A stretch of DNA of 64,000 nt, from the NCBI RefSeq assembly GCF_018860425.1, contig NZ_JAHKPI010000005.1, forward strand, positions 62,001 to 126,000, given 5' to 3'. Below the pieces are notes generated by a model, which was not told the DNA's origin, did not search any database, and saw only the letters and a list, made by a program, of their open reading frames with translations. This stretch comes from Marinobacter sp. F3R08 (GTDB taxonomy: Bacteria > Pseudomonadota > Gammaproteobacteria > Pseudomonadales > Oleiphilaceae). The translations under genes were made by a program, and so were the position numbers. Of the stretch, positions 1 through 9,844 are shown in pieces. Numbering within the stretch: position 1 is the first letter of the stretch; every line of letters begins with the position of its first letter.

Positions 1-44
1 GCTCCCATGGGGCCAACCAGGATGACGCGTTTCGGCAAAGACAT
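1..44 (-). CDS. aroK: Shikimate kinase AroK, N-terminal fragment
   Basis: Only the first 14 codons lie in the window; they read MSLPKRVILVGPMG, which is the start of the shikimate kinase P-loop (LVGPMGAGK...). The enzyme phosphorylates shikimate at the 3-hydroxyl in the chorismate pathway. The gene sits directly downstream of pilQ on the same strand, the usual pilMNOPQ-aroK-aroB arrangement of Pseudomonas and relatives. A terminator-like hairpin separates it from pilQ. The call rests on a short but characteristic peptide plus synteny. Confidence 0.8.
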   Translation of the reverse strand, partial: MSLPKRVILVGPMG

Positions 45-136
45 AACTTCCGCTCAGTTTTGTTCAGGCGGGTGAGAATATCACAGGGCCCGGGATTGCA
101 TAAGTTCAGGAATAACCCCAGGCATCGTTCAGGCAC

Positions 137-168
137 AAAAAAGCCGCCGGTTTCACGCGGCGGCTTTT
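137..168 (-). terminator. Terminator after pilQ
   Basis: A 7-bp GC stem (143-149 with 158-164) extended by A/T pairs is followed on the minus strand by six T and then GTGCCTG. It lies just past the pilQ stop, so it probably separates the pil operon from aroK, at least partly. Confidence 0.8.
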
Positions 169-180
169 CGATCTGAACGA

Positions 181-2301
181 TTAACGGAGCAAGTCGTTCT
201 TGATGATCTTCGGTGTAATGAAGATCAACAGCTCACTACGCTCGTCAATGTGCTCTGTACGCTTGAAAAGGCGCCCCAGGTAGGGAATATCACCAAGGAA
301 CGGTGTCTTGGTCGTCTGAGTTGCGACCTCAGACTGGAAGATACCGCCAAGGACTACGGTTTCGCCATTGCCCACCAAAACCTGAGTTGTGACAGAGTTT
401 GTATTGATAGACGGAATACCAGCCGTGACTTCGCCTCTGGAATCCTGATTCACCACCAGGTCCATGATGATTTTGTCATCAGGCGTAATCTGAGGCGTTA
501 CTTCCAGTGAGAGAACGGCCTCTTTGAACTCAATGTTGGTTGCACCGCTGGAGGTGGCCTCCTGATAGGGAATTTCTTCACCTGACTTGATTGATGCCGT
601 TTGACGATCGGCAGTCACCACCCTTGGCTGGGAAACCACTTCTGCCTTGCCATCGCTTTCCAAAGCGGACAACTCAAGATCAACCAGGAAGTTATCGCTA
701 CCCCAGCCTATGGCAAAAGAAGAAGCACCGTCGTCAGTAACACCAAGATCCACCGCAAGTGCGCCCGGGAAAGTGATGGTGTTGCTGGTTCCACCGGCAG
801 CCTGCCTGGCTTCTTCTACAGCACTTTGAGAACCACCAACGGTGAACACATTGTCCCCGCTGACATCATAGGCTGCGCCGCCCCAGCTAACCCCCAGATC
901 TTCAGCGACATTGGTCTGGGCCCGAACAATACGCGCCTCAATAGACACCTGACGCACAGGAACATCCCAGGTCGACACCAATCTGCGAATTTCCTCAAGC
1001 TTATCCGCAGTCTCACGAACACTGATGGTGTTTGTTCGAACGTCGGAAGACACGAAGCCACGATCAGAGATCAGCTCTTCGTCTTCTTTGATCAAGGCAA
1101 CAATATCAGCCGCCTTGGCGTAGTTCACCTGAACAATGTCCAGACGCACAGGTGCCAGTTCAGCAATCTGCTTGCTGGTTTCCAGCTCCAGCTTCTCCCG
1201 TGCAGCGATCTCATCCGCAGGCGCTACCAGCAGAACGTTACCGATCTGGCGCTTATCAAGCCCTTTGGTCTTTAGGATCAGTTCCAGTGCCTGGTCCCAG
1301 GGTACGTTCTGAAGACGCAGCGTAATACTGCCACCGACCGTGTCACTGGCCACCAGGTTCAACCCGGTAAAATCAGCAATCAACTGCAGAACCGAACGGA
1401 CTTCAATATCCTGGAAGTTCAGAGACAGCTTGTCACCGGTGTACGGGAACTTCTCTTCCCTGCGGGAATCAGCTTCTTCCTGGCTCAGCTCCTCGACACT
1501 GACCGTAAACTCGCTGCCAGACTGGTAAGCGATATAGTCGTAGTTCCCTTCCGGACTGATCTCAACGACCGCATTCCCATCTTCAACAAAGGTGTCGATG
1601 CGGGTGACCGGCGTGGCAAAATCTGTCACATCCAACCGGCGACGAAGATCCGAGGGAACTTCAATCCCATCCATTGTCAGGCGGATCTTGCCGGCACGCT
1701 CGGTCAGGTCCACCGACGCACTGGAACTCCCGAGATCAACCAGCACACGGCCTTCACCGTCCTTGCCACGGCGGAAATCCACTCCGGCAAGGGCGTTAGA
1801 CGAAGTTGAGCTCGAAGATGAGACAGTTTGGGGCTGAGGAGCGGTCGAACTCACCGCAACACCGTCAGTCTGCCCACCGATTGTCATAATCAGAGAGTTG
1901 CCGGAACGAACGGTATCGTAAGGTGTCAACTCAACCAGGTTAAAAATCAACCGGGTACGATCTTTGGTTTCCACCACCGTCATACTCTGGGCATTACCTG
2001 AACCCAGTGGCACGCTGCGACTGTCCAGACCGCTGGTCGTGTCCCGAAGGTCAACCGCAATGCGAGCAGGGCGTTCAACGGTGTATCCGGAAGGTTCCGG
2101 AGGCGTCCCATCAAACTGGAGTGTAACTTCAAGCCGCTCGCCCGGTAGCGACGAAAACGACACGTCTTCCAGCGTGACCGCATTGGCCAGGCCGGAGAAC
2201 AACCCAAAAGCAACCACGCTGACGTATACATTGAGTTTTCTGAACATCGCTAGCCTCGACCCTAAACTTTTTTGTACGTGCATGTTTCTTTCAATTTTCA
2301 T
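181..2301 (-). CDS. pilQ: Type IV pilus secretin PilQ
   Basis: Outer-membrane secretin through which the type IV pilus fibre leaves the cell. The 706-residue protein has a signal peptide with hydrophobic core near residues 24-41 (cleavage after ANA), two AMIN-type beta domains that bind peptidoglycan (roughly 45-130 and 170-265), a secretin/TonB short N-terminal domain near 295-345, an N1-type domain, and the C-terminal secretin domain (about 470-690) ending in RSELLIFITPKII. The length is normal for PilQ. The start at 2301 is preceded by a good AAGGAG; a second ATG at 2247, with GAGG upstream, would give a shorter and more typical signal peptide. It is the last gene of pilMNOPQ. Confidence 0.97.
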   Translation of the reverse strand: MKIERNMHVQKSLGSRLAMFRKLNVYVSVVAFGLFSGLANAVTLEDVSFSSLPGERLEVTLQFDGTPPEPSGYTVERPARIAVDLRDTTSGLDSRSVPLGSGNAQSMTVVETKDRTRLIFNLVELTPYDTVRSGNSLIMTIGGQTDGVAVSSTAPQPQTVSSSSSTSSNALAGVDFRRGKDGEGRVLVDLGSSSASVDLTERAGKIRLTMDGIEVPSDLRRRLDVTDFATPVTRIDTFVEDGNAVVEISPEGNYDYIAYQSGSEFTVSVEELSQEEADSRREEKFPYTGDKLSLNFQDIEVRSVLQLIADFTGLNLVASDTVGGSITLRLQNVPWDQALELILKTKGLDKRQIGNVLLVAPADEIAAREKLELETSKQIAELAPVRLDIVQVNYAKAADIVALIKEDEELISDRGFVSSDVRTNTISVRETADKLEEIRRLVSTWDVPVRQVSIEARIVRAQTNVAEDLGVSWGGAAYDVSGDNVFTVGGSQSAVEEARQAAGGTSNTITFPGALAVDLGVTDDGASSFAIGWGSDNFLVDLELSALESDGKAEVVSQPRVVTADRQTASIKSGEEIPYQEATSSGATNIEFKEAVLSLEVTPQITPDDKIIMDLVVNQDSRGEVTAGIPSINTNSVTTQVLVGNGETVVLGGIFQSEVATQTTKTPFLGDIPYLGRLFKRTEHIDERSELLIFITPKIIKNDLLR

Positions 2302-2312
2302 TCAGCCGCTCC

Positions 2313-2867
2313 TTAGCCTGCGCCCTCATCCAGGGTCAGGGAGCGAGGACGCTCGACCCAGCCACCCCGGCCATTGGGAACGATTTCAATGAGCTCAATC
2401 CGGGTTTCACTGACGCCCACAATACGGCCGTAGCTCTGCCCCATGTAATTGCCGGTACGAACCCTATGGATTCCGCCGGTATCATCTTCAATTAGCGCAA
2501 ACAGGTTACCCGATGCGCCCTGAAGCGTTCCGACCATTTCAAGCGCTTTCAGATCAAAGTTCTCAAGAACTTCTCTCGGCCGATCCAGGTCCGGTTCAAC
2601 ATCGCTGACAGGTTGCTCGTCCACCATAGTCAACTGCACATCGATGGGCGGCTCAAAAGGCGCTCGACGATCCGCCGCAGAGTAACTGAAAGCCTCATAG
2701 GCTTTGAACTCCGGCAGAGGTTCGACATACCCCCTCGGCTTTGCTCTCGTCTCGGCCATGAACTGATCAAGATCCGAGAATCCTCCGCCCTGGGAACAGG
2801 CTGTCAGGAGAGACGCCAGACAAATACCCATCCAGGCCTTTACCGCATGCTGTTTTCTCATGCTCAC
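2313..2867 (-). CDS. pilP: Type IV pilus lipoprotein PilP
   Basis: Inner-membrane-anchored lipoprotein of the pilus alignment complex that links PilN/PilO to the PilQ secretin. The 184-residue product has a lipoprotein signal ending in the lipobox LTAC (Cys near residue 24), then a low-complexity linker and a C-terminal beta-rich HR domain containing the family-typical GxxGRIVGVSETRIELIE stretch. It overlaps pilO by 4 bp and lies 11 bp before pilQ, so it is translated as part of the operon. Confidence 0.95.
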   Translation of the reverse strand: MSMRKQHAVKAWMGICLASLLTACSQGGGFSDLDQFMAETRAKPRGYVEPLPEFKAYEAFSYSAADRRAPFEPPIDVQLTMVDEQPVSDVEPDLDRPREVLENFDLKALEMVGTLQGASGNLFALIEDDTGGIHRVRTGNYMGQSYGRIVGVSETRIELIEIVPNGRGGWVERPRSLTLDEGAG

Positions 2868-3475
2868 TCTCCAGCCCGGTAGCGATAAGTACGAGCCACA
2901 ACCTGCATATCAAGCTGATCTCCGTCTACGCCAATTGGTTTTATGGTCAGGTCGTGCAGCGTCACAATCCGTGGCAGGCTCGCAACGCTGCTAACGAACG
3001 ACGCCAGCTCATGATAAGAGCCCGACACCCGAATGTTGATTGGCAGCTCGGAATAGAAATCCCGACGCTGCTCCGGCTGCAGCTTCACTTCTTGCAGCGC
3101 GAGACCATTACCCAAAGCCGTATTGGTAATGTCTTCAAGCAACCCCGGCACTTCCGTTTCACTTGGAAGCTGTCGTACCAGAGCACCAAAGGTCTCCTCC
3201 ATTTCCAACATCTGAGCCTTGAAAACCTCGAGATTCGCTACCTGATAGGCCTTCTCTTCATAGGTTTTGCGCAGTTCCTGCTCAGTCTGCTCCACGCGCT
3301 CAAGCTGCGTATACTGATCCTTGATAACGAACCAGTAACCGCCTCCGACGATGAGCCCAAAAACAAGCAATACGACGATGGCCTTGACTGGCGCTGGCCA
3401 GATACCCGCATTGTTGATATCGAGATCATTGACATCAAATTCACTAAGGCTTTTGAAAGAGTCCGCGAGGCTCAT
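2864..3475 (-). CDS. pilO: Type IV pilus inner-membrane protein PilO
   Basis: Bitopic inner-membrane protein that pairs with PilN to form the alignment subcomplex of the type IV pilus machine. The 203-residue sequence shows one transmembrane helix at about residues 30-50 (VKAIVVLLVFGLIVGGGYWFV), a periplasmic coiled coil (about 55-95) and a ferredoxin-like C-terminal domain. Its stop overlaps the pilP start by 4 bp and its start shares one base with the pilN stop, which indicates translational coupling. Confidence 0.95.
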   Translation of the reverse strand: MSLADSFKSLSEFDVNDLDINNAGIWPAPVKAIVVLLVFGLIVGGGYWFVIKDQYTQLERVEQTEQELRKTYEEKAYQVANLEVFKAQMLEMEETFGALVRQLPSETEVPGLLEDITNTALGNGLALQEVKLQPEQRRDFYSELPINIRVSGSYHELASFVSSVASLPRIVTLHDLTIKPIGVDGDQLDMQVVARTYRYRAGE

Positions 3476-4037
3476 TATTCATCCTCCCCTTCGGGCTCGG
3501 GCGTTTTTTGTTTTACGGACAGGTTGAACTCGCTGTAACCCGCTCGAAGATCATCGGCGGCAGATACGTTAGCGAGGTTGGGATCCGTGAACCAGTCGGA
3601 CTCATCGAATTGACGCATCAGCGAAGAAACCCGGCTGTTGGATTCAGCCATACCCACAATGCTTAAAGAATCACCTGAGCGCCTGATATCTGTGTAAAAC
3701 AAGCCATCGGGCAATGTCCTGACCAATTCATCAAAGACTCGCACAATAACCGGACGCTTACCCTGAAGATCCTGGATCACCTGCATCCTGGCGAGAAGCT
3801 CATCACGCTTACGCTTGAGGTCTTCAATTTCTTTGATTTGCTCGTCGAGCTTTTTGGCCGCTGTCTCGATGTAAGCGTTACGGGATTGCTGATAGGCAAT
3901 TCTGCTATCCATATCAGATTTCCAGAGGAAGACGAGACCACCGGCAATGATCGCGGCACCAAGGATCATAACCACGAACTGCTTCTGTCTCTCGGCACGA
4001 AGTTCTTCGCGCCACGGTCGAAGGTTAATCTTTGCCA

Positions 4038-4038
<1 letters not shown>
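3475..4038 (-). CDS. pilN: Type IV pilus inner-membrane protein PilN
   Basis: Partner of PilO. The protein (187 residues) begins with the conserved cytoplasmic peptide MAKINLRPWREELR, which binds the groove of PilM, then has one transmembrane helix (about 22-41), a coiled coil with many K/E residues (about 60-90) and a periplasmic ferredoxin-like domain. It shares single-base stop/start overlaps with both pilM and pilO. The acidic C-terminal tail (PEPEGEDE) appears ordinary. Confidence 0.96.
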
Positions 4039-5295
<1,257 letters not shown>

Positions 5296-7824
5296 ATGTC
5301 TCATTTGTTGCGCACATCTCGCCTTTTTGCCTGGTTGTTTCTTACCGGACTGAGTGTCGCCGTTATCGTAACCTCAGGCTTCTATCTTTACCTACGTCCT
5401 GGCCTACCACCCGTACATCAACTTCTGGACATCAAGCTCCAAACGCCATTACGGGTCTATAGCAAAGACAACAGATTAATAGCAGAATTCGGTGAAAAGA
5501 GAAGGGCACCGATCACAATCGAACAGATCCCAACAATTCAGTTACAAGCCTTTATGGCTGCTGAGGACTCCCGTTTTTACGAGCACTACGGGGTCGACAT
5601 CAAAGGCCTGGCGCGGGCTGCCATCGAACTTGTCTCAACCGGCAGGATCCAGTCCGGAGGCAGTACGATCACAATGCAGGTTGCAAAAAATTACTTTTTG
5701 TCACGGGACAGAACCTTTATTCGGAAGTTCAACGAGATACTTCTAGCTCTTCAGATTGAACGTGAACTGGATAAGAACCGCATACTCGAGCTCTATCTGA
5801 ACAAGATTTACCTTGGCAATCGCGCCTATGGAATTGCCGCTGCCGCCCAGGTTTATTACAACAAACCGGTCGCCGAGCTATCACTTGCCCAGATGGCCAT
5901 GCTTGCCGGTTTGCCCAAAGCACCCTCAGCCTTCAACCCTCTGGCCAACCCGGATCGCGCGATGATCCGGAGAAACTGGATTCTCGGACGCATGCGCGAC
6001 CTGGGCTACATCACCCCGGATGCCCACGAACTCGCTGTGTCAGCCCCTATCACGGCCAGCTATAACAGCACGGAAACGGAAGTTGACGCCGACTACATTG
6101 CCGAAATGGCACGCTCCGAAATGGTTAGGCGATTCGGAGAAGAGGCTTACACCGACGGCTACACTGTCACCCTGACAGTTGATGGCAAAAAACAACAGGT
6201 TGCCACAGAAGCGCTCAGAAACGGACTAGAAGCCTATGATCGACGCCACGGCTTTCGCGGCCCCATCGGGCAGATTGACCCGGAAACACTGGCCTCCGGC
6301 GAACTGTCCGACCTGGTCCTGAACTATCGGCGGGTGGAGTCATTGCTGCCGGCAATCGTAACGGACGTTGATGACGCTGCAGCCGAGGTGAGAGTCCACG
6401 CGCGCCGCATTGGTCCGGCCACAATGCCTTTCGAAACCATGACATGGGCAAGCCGGTACAAAACCGAAAACTACACAGGTCCTGAGCCGGAAAAACCGTC
6501 AGACGTTGTTTCTCCCGGCGATGTTGTCTATGTGCGCGCTCAAACCCCGAACCTGACGCCACCAGATAACGGAGGCAACGACAACAGACCTGAAAACGGC
6601 GAGCCAGAACAATCTGCCACAGCAAACGTCGCTCTCGCCCAAGTGCCGAGGGTCGAAGGCGCGCTAATCTCCCTCAAGGCCGAAACAGGTGCCATTGAGG
6701 CTCTGAGCGGCGGCTACAGCTTCGGCCAGAGCAAATACAATCGGGCTATCCAGGCTCGCCGCCAGCCGGGCTCAACCTTCAAACCCTTTCTTTACTTGAG
6801 CGCACTCGAAAACGGCATGACGCCGGCAACGATCTACAACGATGCTCCTATTGTGTTCGACGACTCGGAACTGGAAACCGCATGGCGCCCCCAGAACTCA
6901 TCCGGACAATTTTATGGCCCCACGCGCCTTCGGGAAGCCCTCTACCGTTCTCGCAACCTCGTCTCGATACGGCTTCTGCGCGATCTCGGCATAAAGAACA
7001 CTCTGAATTATCTTGAGCAGCTGAAAATCCCAGTTGAAAATATGCCAGATAACCTGTCGCTCTCCCTGGGTAGCGGACAACTCACCCCCATGGAGCTGGC
7101 AAGGGGGATGGCCGTTATCGCCAATGGCGGTTACGACGTGAAACCCTACCTGATTGAAACCATCAAGGACTTCAACGGCGAGATCATCTACCAGGCGCCG
7201 AAAACCATCCTGTGTGACACCGCCTGTGATGAGCTTCAAATGCAAGAGACCTCCGGCACAGAAGAAAGCGAGGCGGACACGAACACAGACGCCTCGGTAA
7301 CCAGCGAAGAATCACCGGAGATTCGCGTAATGCCCAGACTGGCAGATGAACGCGCCGTCTTCATTTTGCACTCGATGATGCGAGACGTTGTCCGCCGCGG
7401 CACAGGCAGGCGAGCTCTGGCTCTCGGACGGGACGACATTGCAGGAAAAACCGGCACCACCAACGAACAGAAAGACACCTGGTTTGCAGGCTTCAACCAC
7501 GATATAGCCACAACCACCTGGGTCGGACTGGATCAGCCCGCTCCGCTCGGCAGACGCGAGTTTGGCGCCAGCACCGCCTTGCCCATCTGGCTCGATTACA
7601 TGAAAGCGTCGCTTGAGGGCACCCCTTCTTCCTTTATGCCGCGTCCCAATGGACTCGTGAACATACGCATTGATCCAAACACCGGACAACGTGCGCGACC
7701 AGGTGAAGACGGTGTATTTGAGGTATTCCGGGAAGAAGATGCACCGCCGCCTCTGACATCAGAATCTGAGAGCGATCGTAACGGCGACTCCGCAGAAGAC
7801 GACTTGTCACGACGAATCTTCTGA
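5296..7824 (+). CDS. mrcA: Penicillin-binding protein 1A (class A, bifunctional)
   Basis: Inner-membrane peptidoglycan synthase with both glycosyltransferase and transpeptidase activities. The 842-residue protein has an N-terminal anchor (about 10-33), a GT51 domain with catalytic Glu in EDSRF (residues 90-94) and GGSTITMQ (121-128), an OB-like insert (about 300-450) and a transpeptidase domain with STFK (493-496), SRN (552-554) and KTGT (718-721). All catalytic motifs are present. It is divergent from pilM, matching the ponA-pilM arrangement of Pseudomonas, and shares a bidirectional terminator with maeB. Confidence 0.97.
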   Translation: MSHLLRTSRLFAWLFLTGLSVAVIVTSGFYLYLRPGLPPVHQLLDIKLQTPLRVYSKDNRLIAEFGEKRRAPITIEQIPTIQLQAFMAAEDSRFYEHYGVDIKGLARAAIELVSTGRIQSGGSTITMQVAKNYFLSRDRTFIRKFNEILLALQIERELDKNRILELYLNKIYLGNRAYGIAAAAQVYYNKPVAELSLAQMAMLAGLPKAPSAFNPLANPDRAMIRRNWILGRMRDLGYITPDAHELAVSAPITASYNSTETEVDADYIAEMARSEMVRRFGEEAYTDGYTVTLTVDGKKQQVATEALRNGLEAYDRRHGFRGPIGQIDPETLASGELSDLVLNYRRVESLLPAIVTDVDDAAAEVRVHARRIGPATMPFETMTWASRYKTENYTGPEPEKPSDVVSPGDVVYVRAQTPNLTPPDNGGNDNRPENGEPEQSATANVALAQVPRVEGALISLKAETGAIEALSGGYSFGQSKYNRAIQARRQPGSTFKPFLYLSALENGMTPATIYNDAPIVFDDSELETAWRPQNSSGQFYGPTRLREALYRSRNLVSIRLLRDLGIKNTLNYLEQLKIPVENMPDNLSLSLGSGQLTPMELARGMAVIANGGYDVKPYLIETIKDFNGEIIYQAPKTILCDTACDELQMQETSGTEESEADTNTDASVTSEESPEIRVMPRLADERAVFILHSMMRDVVRRGTGRRALALGRDDIAGKTGTTNEQKDTWFAGFNHDIATTTWVGLDQPAPLGRREFGASTALPIWLDYMKASLEGTPSSFMPRPNGLVNIRIDPNTGQRARPGEDGVFEVFREEDAPPPLTSESESDRNGDSAEDDLSRRIF

Positions 7825-7840
7825 TTTTCAGACAGGCACA

Positions 7841-7872
7841 AAAAAACCGGCGGGATCACCGCCGGTTTTTTT
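7841..7872. terminator. Bidirectional terminator between PBP1A gene and maeB
   Basis: A 9-bp perfect GC-rich stem (7845-7853 with 7859-7867) is flanked by an A-run on one side and a T-run on the other, so it can end transcription from both convergent genes. On the minus strand the T-run continues into GTGCCTG. Confidence 0.88.
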
Positions 7873-7888
7873 CATTCCGAACAATCGA

Positions 7889-9154
7889 TCAGATAATGTC
7901 ATCCATCGATTTGAGCGGGTAGTGCGCAGGATATGCGTTCCGGGCAACCCCGGAATCCACAGCAGCCCGAGCAACAGCTGCCGGCACAACCTCAAGCAAG
8001 CGGACATCCATCGGTTTAGGAATGATGTACTCTTTCCCGAACTCAAAGCTGTCCACACCGTAAGCCTCACAGATCTCCTGAGGCACAGGCTCTTTAGCCA
8101 GCTCACGGATTGCGTTGACGGCCGCCACCTTCATTTCTTCATTGATCGTGGTAGCACGCACATCCAGCGCCCCACGGAAAATGAACGGGAAGCCCAACAC
8201 GTTATTGACCTGGTTCGGATAATCCGAGCGGCCGGTAGCCATGATCAAGTCATCACGGGCAGCCAGGGCAATTGCCGGACTGATTTCAGGATCCGGATTT
8301 GAGCAGGCAAAGACAATTGGCTTGGGAGCCATCTTCTTCAGCTGATCCGCCGTCAGCAGATCCGGGCCAGACAGCCCCAAAAACACATCAGCACCTTCAA
8401 TGGCGTCGTCCAGAGTGCGCTTGTCTGTATCGGTGGCAAACATTGCCTTGTACTGATTCAGATCATCACGACCAGAGTGGATCACACCCTTACGGTCGAT
8501 CATGTAGATGTTTTCAGAGCGAATACCGCAGCTGACAAGAATCTTCATGCAGGCATTGGCGGCCGCACCGGCACCCAGACACACCACCCTCGCCTCTTCA
8601 ATCTTTTTGCCCTGCAACTCAAGGGCATTGAGCATGCCAGCGGCTGTTACAATAGCAGTACCATGCTGGTCATCATGGAAGACAGGCACGTTGCATTTTT
8701 CAATCAGTGCACGCTCGATCTCAAAACACTCAGGCGCCTTGATATCCTCCAGGTTGATACCACCAAAGGTATCCGCAATACGCTCAACTGTTTCAATAAA
8801 CGCTTGCGGGCTCTCGGAATTGACCTCAATATCGAAAACATCAATTCCGGCAAAGCGCTTGAACAGCACGCCTTTGCCTTCCATAACCGGCTTACTTGCC
8901 AGCGGACCCAGGTTACCCAGACCAAGAATCGCGGAACCATCAGAGATTACAGCCACCAGGTTGCCCTTGGCGGTGTATTTGTATGCATTCTCTGGGTCCT
9001 TTGCGATCTCGCGGACCGGTTCGGCAACCCCGGGGCTATACGCCAGGGAAAGATCGCGGGAAGTCTTGGTCGGCTTGGTGATTTCAACGCTCACCTTACC
9101 AGGCCGCGGCTTGGCGTGATATTCAAGGGCTGCTTCTTTCAGATCTTGAGACAT
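7889..9154 (-). CDS. maeB: NADP-type malic enzyme
   Basis: Oxidative decarboxylation of malate to pyruvate, supplying NADPH and pyruvate. The protein, read from MSQDLKEAALEYH, is 421 residues and contains the malic enzyme N-domain (SLAYSPGVAEPV, VISDGSAILGLGNLG) and the Rossmann domain (VVCLGAGAAANACM, FACSNPDPEISP). It lacks the C-terminal phosphotransacetylase-like domain of the longer MaeB enzymes. The open frame extends upstream to 9370, but family similarity begins at 9154, preceded by GGAAC. The gene lies between the PBP and rpmE genes as in Pseudomonas. Confidence 0.93.
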   Translation of the reverse strand: MSQDLKEAALEYHAKPRPGKVSVEITKPTKTSRDLSLAYSPGVAEPVREIAKDPENAYKYTAKGNLVAVISDGSAILGLGNLGPLASKPVMEGKGVLFKRFAGIDVFDIEVNSESPQAFIETVERIADTFGGINLEDIKAPECFEIERALIEKCNVPVFHDDQHGTAIVTAAGMLNALELQGKKIEEARVVCLGAGAAANACMKILVSCGIRSENIYMIDRKGVIHSGRDDLNQYKAMFATDTDKRTLDDAIEGADVFLGLSGPDLLTADQLKKMAPKPIVFACSNPDPEISPAIALAARDDLIMATGRSDYPNQVNNVLGFPFIFRGALDVRATTINEEMKVAAVNAIRELAKEPVPQEICEAYGVDSFEFGKEYIIPKPMDVRLLEVVPAAVARAAVDSGVARNAYPAHYPLKSMDDII

Positions 9155-9329
9155 TGCCACTGTTCCGTTTGTCACGTTTAAAGGTAATGAACCGCCAGAG
9201 CTTGCCCAGCGGAGCGCGCCATTATGGCTCGCCAAACTCGAAACGACAAGTGGCCCATGAACATTTCGCAAACAGTCAATAGTGCTAATTGCGTATGTAC
9301 TTGTTGAATACATATCGGAATTCAGGCAC

Positions 9330-9358
9330 AAAAAAAAGCGCCCGAAGGCGCTTTTTTC
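9330..9358 (-). terminator. Terminator after rpmE
   Basis: An 11-bp stem (9332-9342 with 9347-9357) encloses a CGAA loop, read as UUCG in the minus-strand transcript. A T-run and GTGCCTG follow on the minus strand, immediately downstream of rpmE. Confidence 0.9.
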
Positions 9359-9370
9359 GATCCGCAGCAA

Positions 9371-9595
9371 TCAGTCTTCTTTCTTGCCGCCGATACGACC
9401 ACCGAACCGCTTCTGGAAGCGATCGATACGGCCACCTGTATCCATCACTTTCTGCTTGCCAGTATAGAACGGGTGACACTGGGAGCACACATCCAACTGC
9501 AGATCATGGGTGTAAGTAGAACGAGTCTTGAATGAATTTCCGCAGGAACACGTTGCGGTAATTTCTTCGTACTTAGGGTGAATACCTTCTTTCAT
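9371..9595 (-). CDS. rpmE: 50S ribosomal protein L31, zinc-binding type
   Basis: Large-subunit ribosomal protein bL31 of 74 residues. It carries four cysteines (C16, C18, C37 and C40), so it is the zinc-containing C+ form. A GAGG sequence lies upstream of the ATG. It is divergent from priA, the order found in Pseudomonas. Zinc-containing L31 can be exchanged for a C- paralogue under zinc limitation in some bacteria; no paralogue is in this window. Confidence 0.98.
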   Translation of the reverse strand: MKEGIHPKYEEITATCSCGNSFKTRSTYTHDLQLDVCSQCHPFYTGKQKVMDTGGRIDRFQKRFGGRIGGKKED

Positions 9596-9844
9596 GGCGA
9601 ACCTCGTTAGGTCATGCCGCTACCTGATCACGGGGCTTATATTTACCCAGGCGCCAGGCACCGCATGTTTGAATCAATTGAGAAGACGGGGCACAATCAT
9701 GCCCTGTCGGCAACAGCTCGCGAATCTTACTTGCAAATACGACTACAGGCAAGCCACACCTTGATTTCGGATCCGCCGACCGAGGCATCACTGCTGGCCT
9801 CGAGCCAAAACAGGACAAGGAAAAACCGTGACAATCGCAACCCA

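Noticed and set aside
7889..9370. Longer N-terminus for malic enzyme starting at 9370
   Set aside because: It would extend through the rpmE terminator and is not conserved; the ATG at 9154 fits the family.
9614..9844. 77-residue N-terminal extension of PriA
   Set aside because: Sequence does not resemble PriA and lies in the divergent promoter region.
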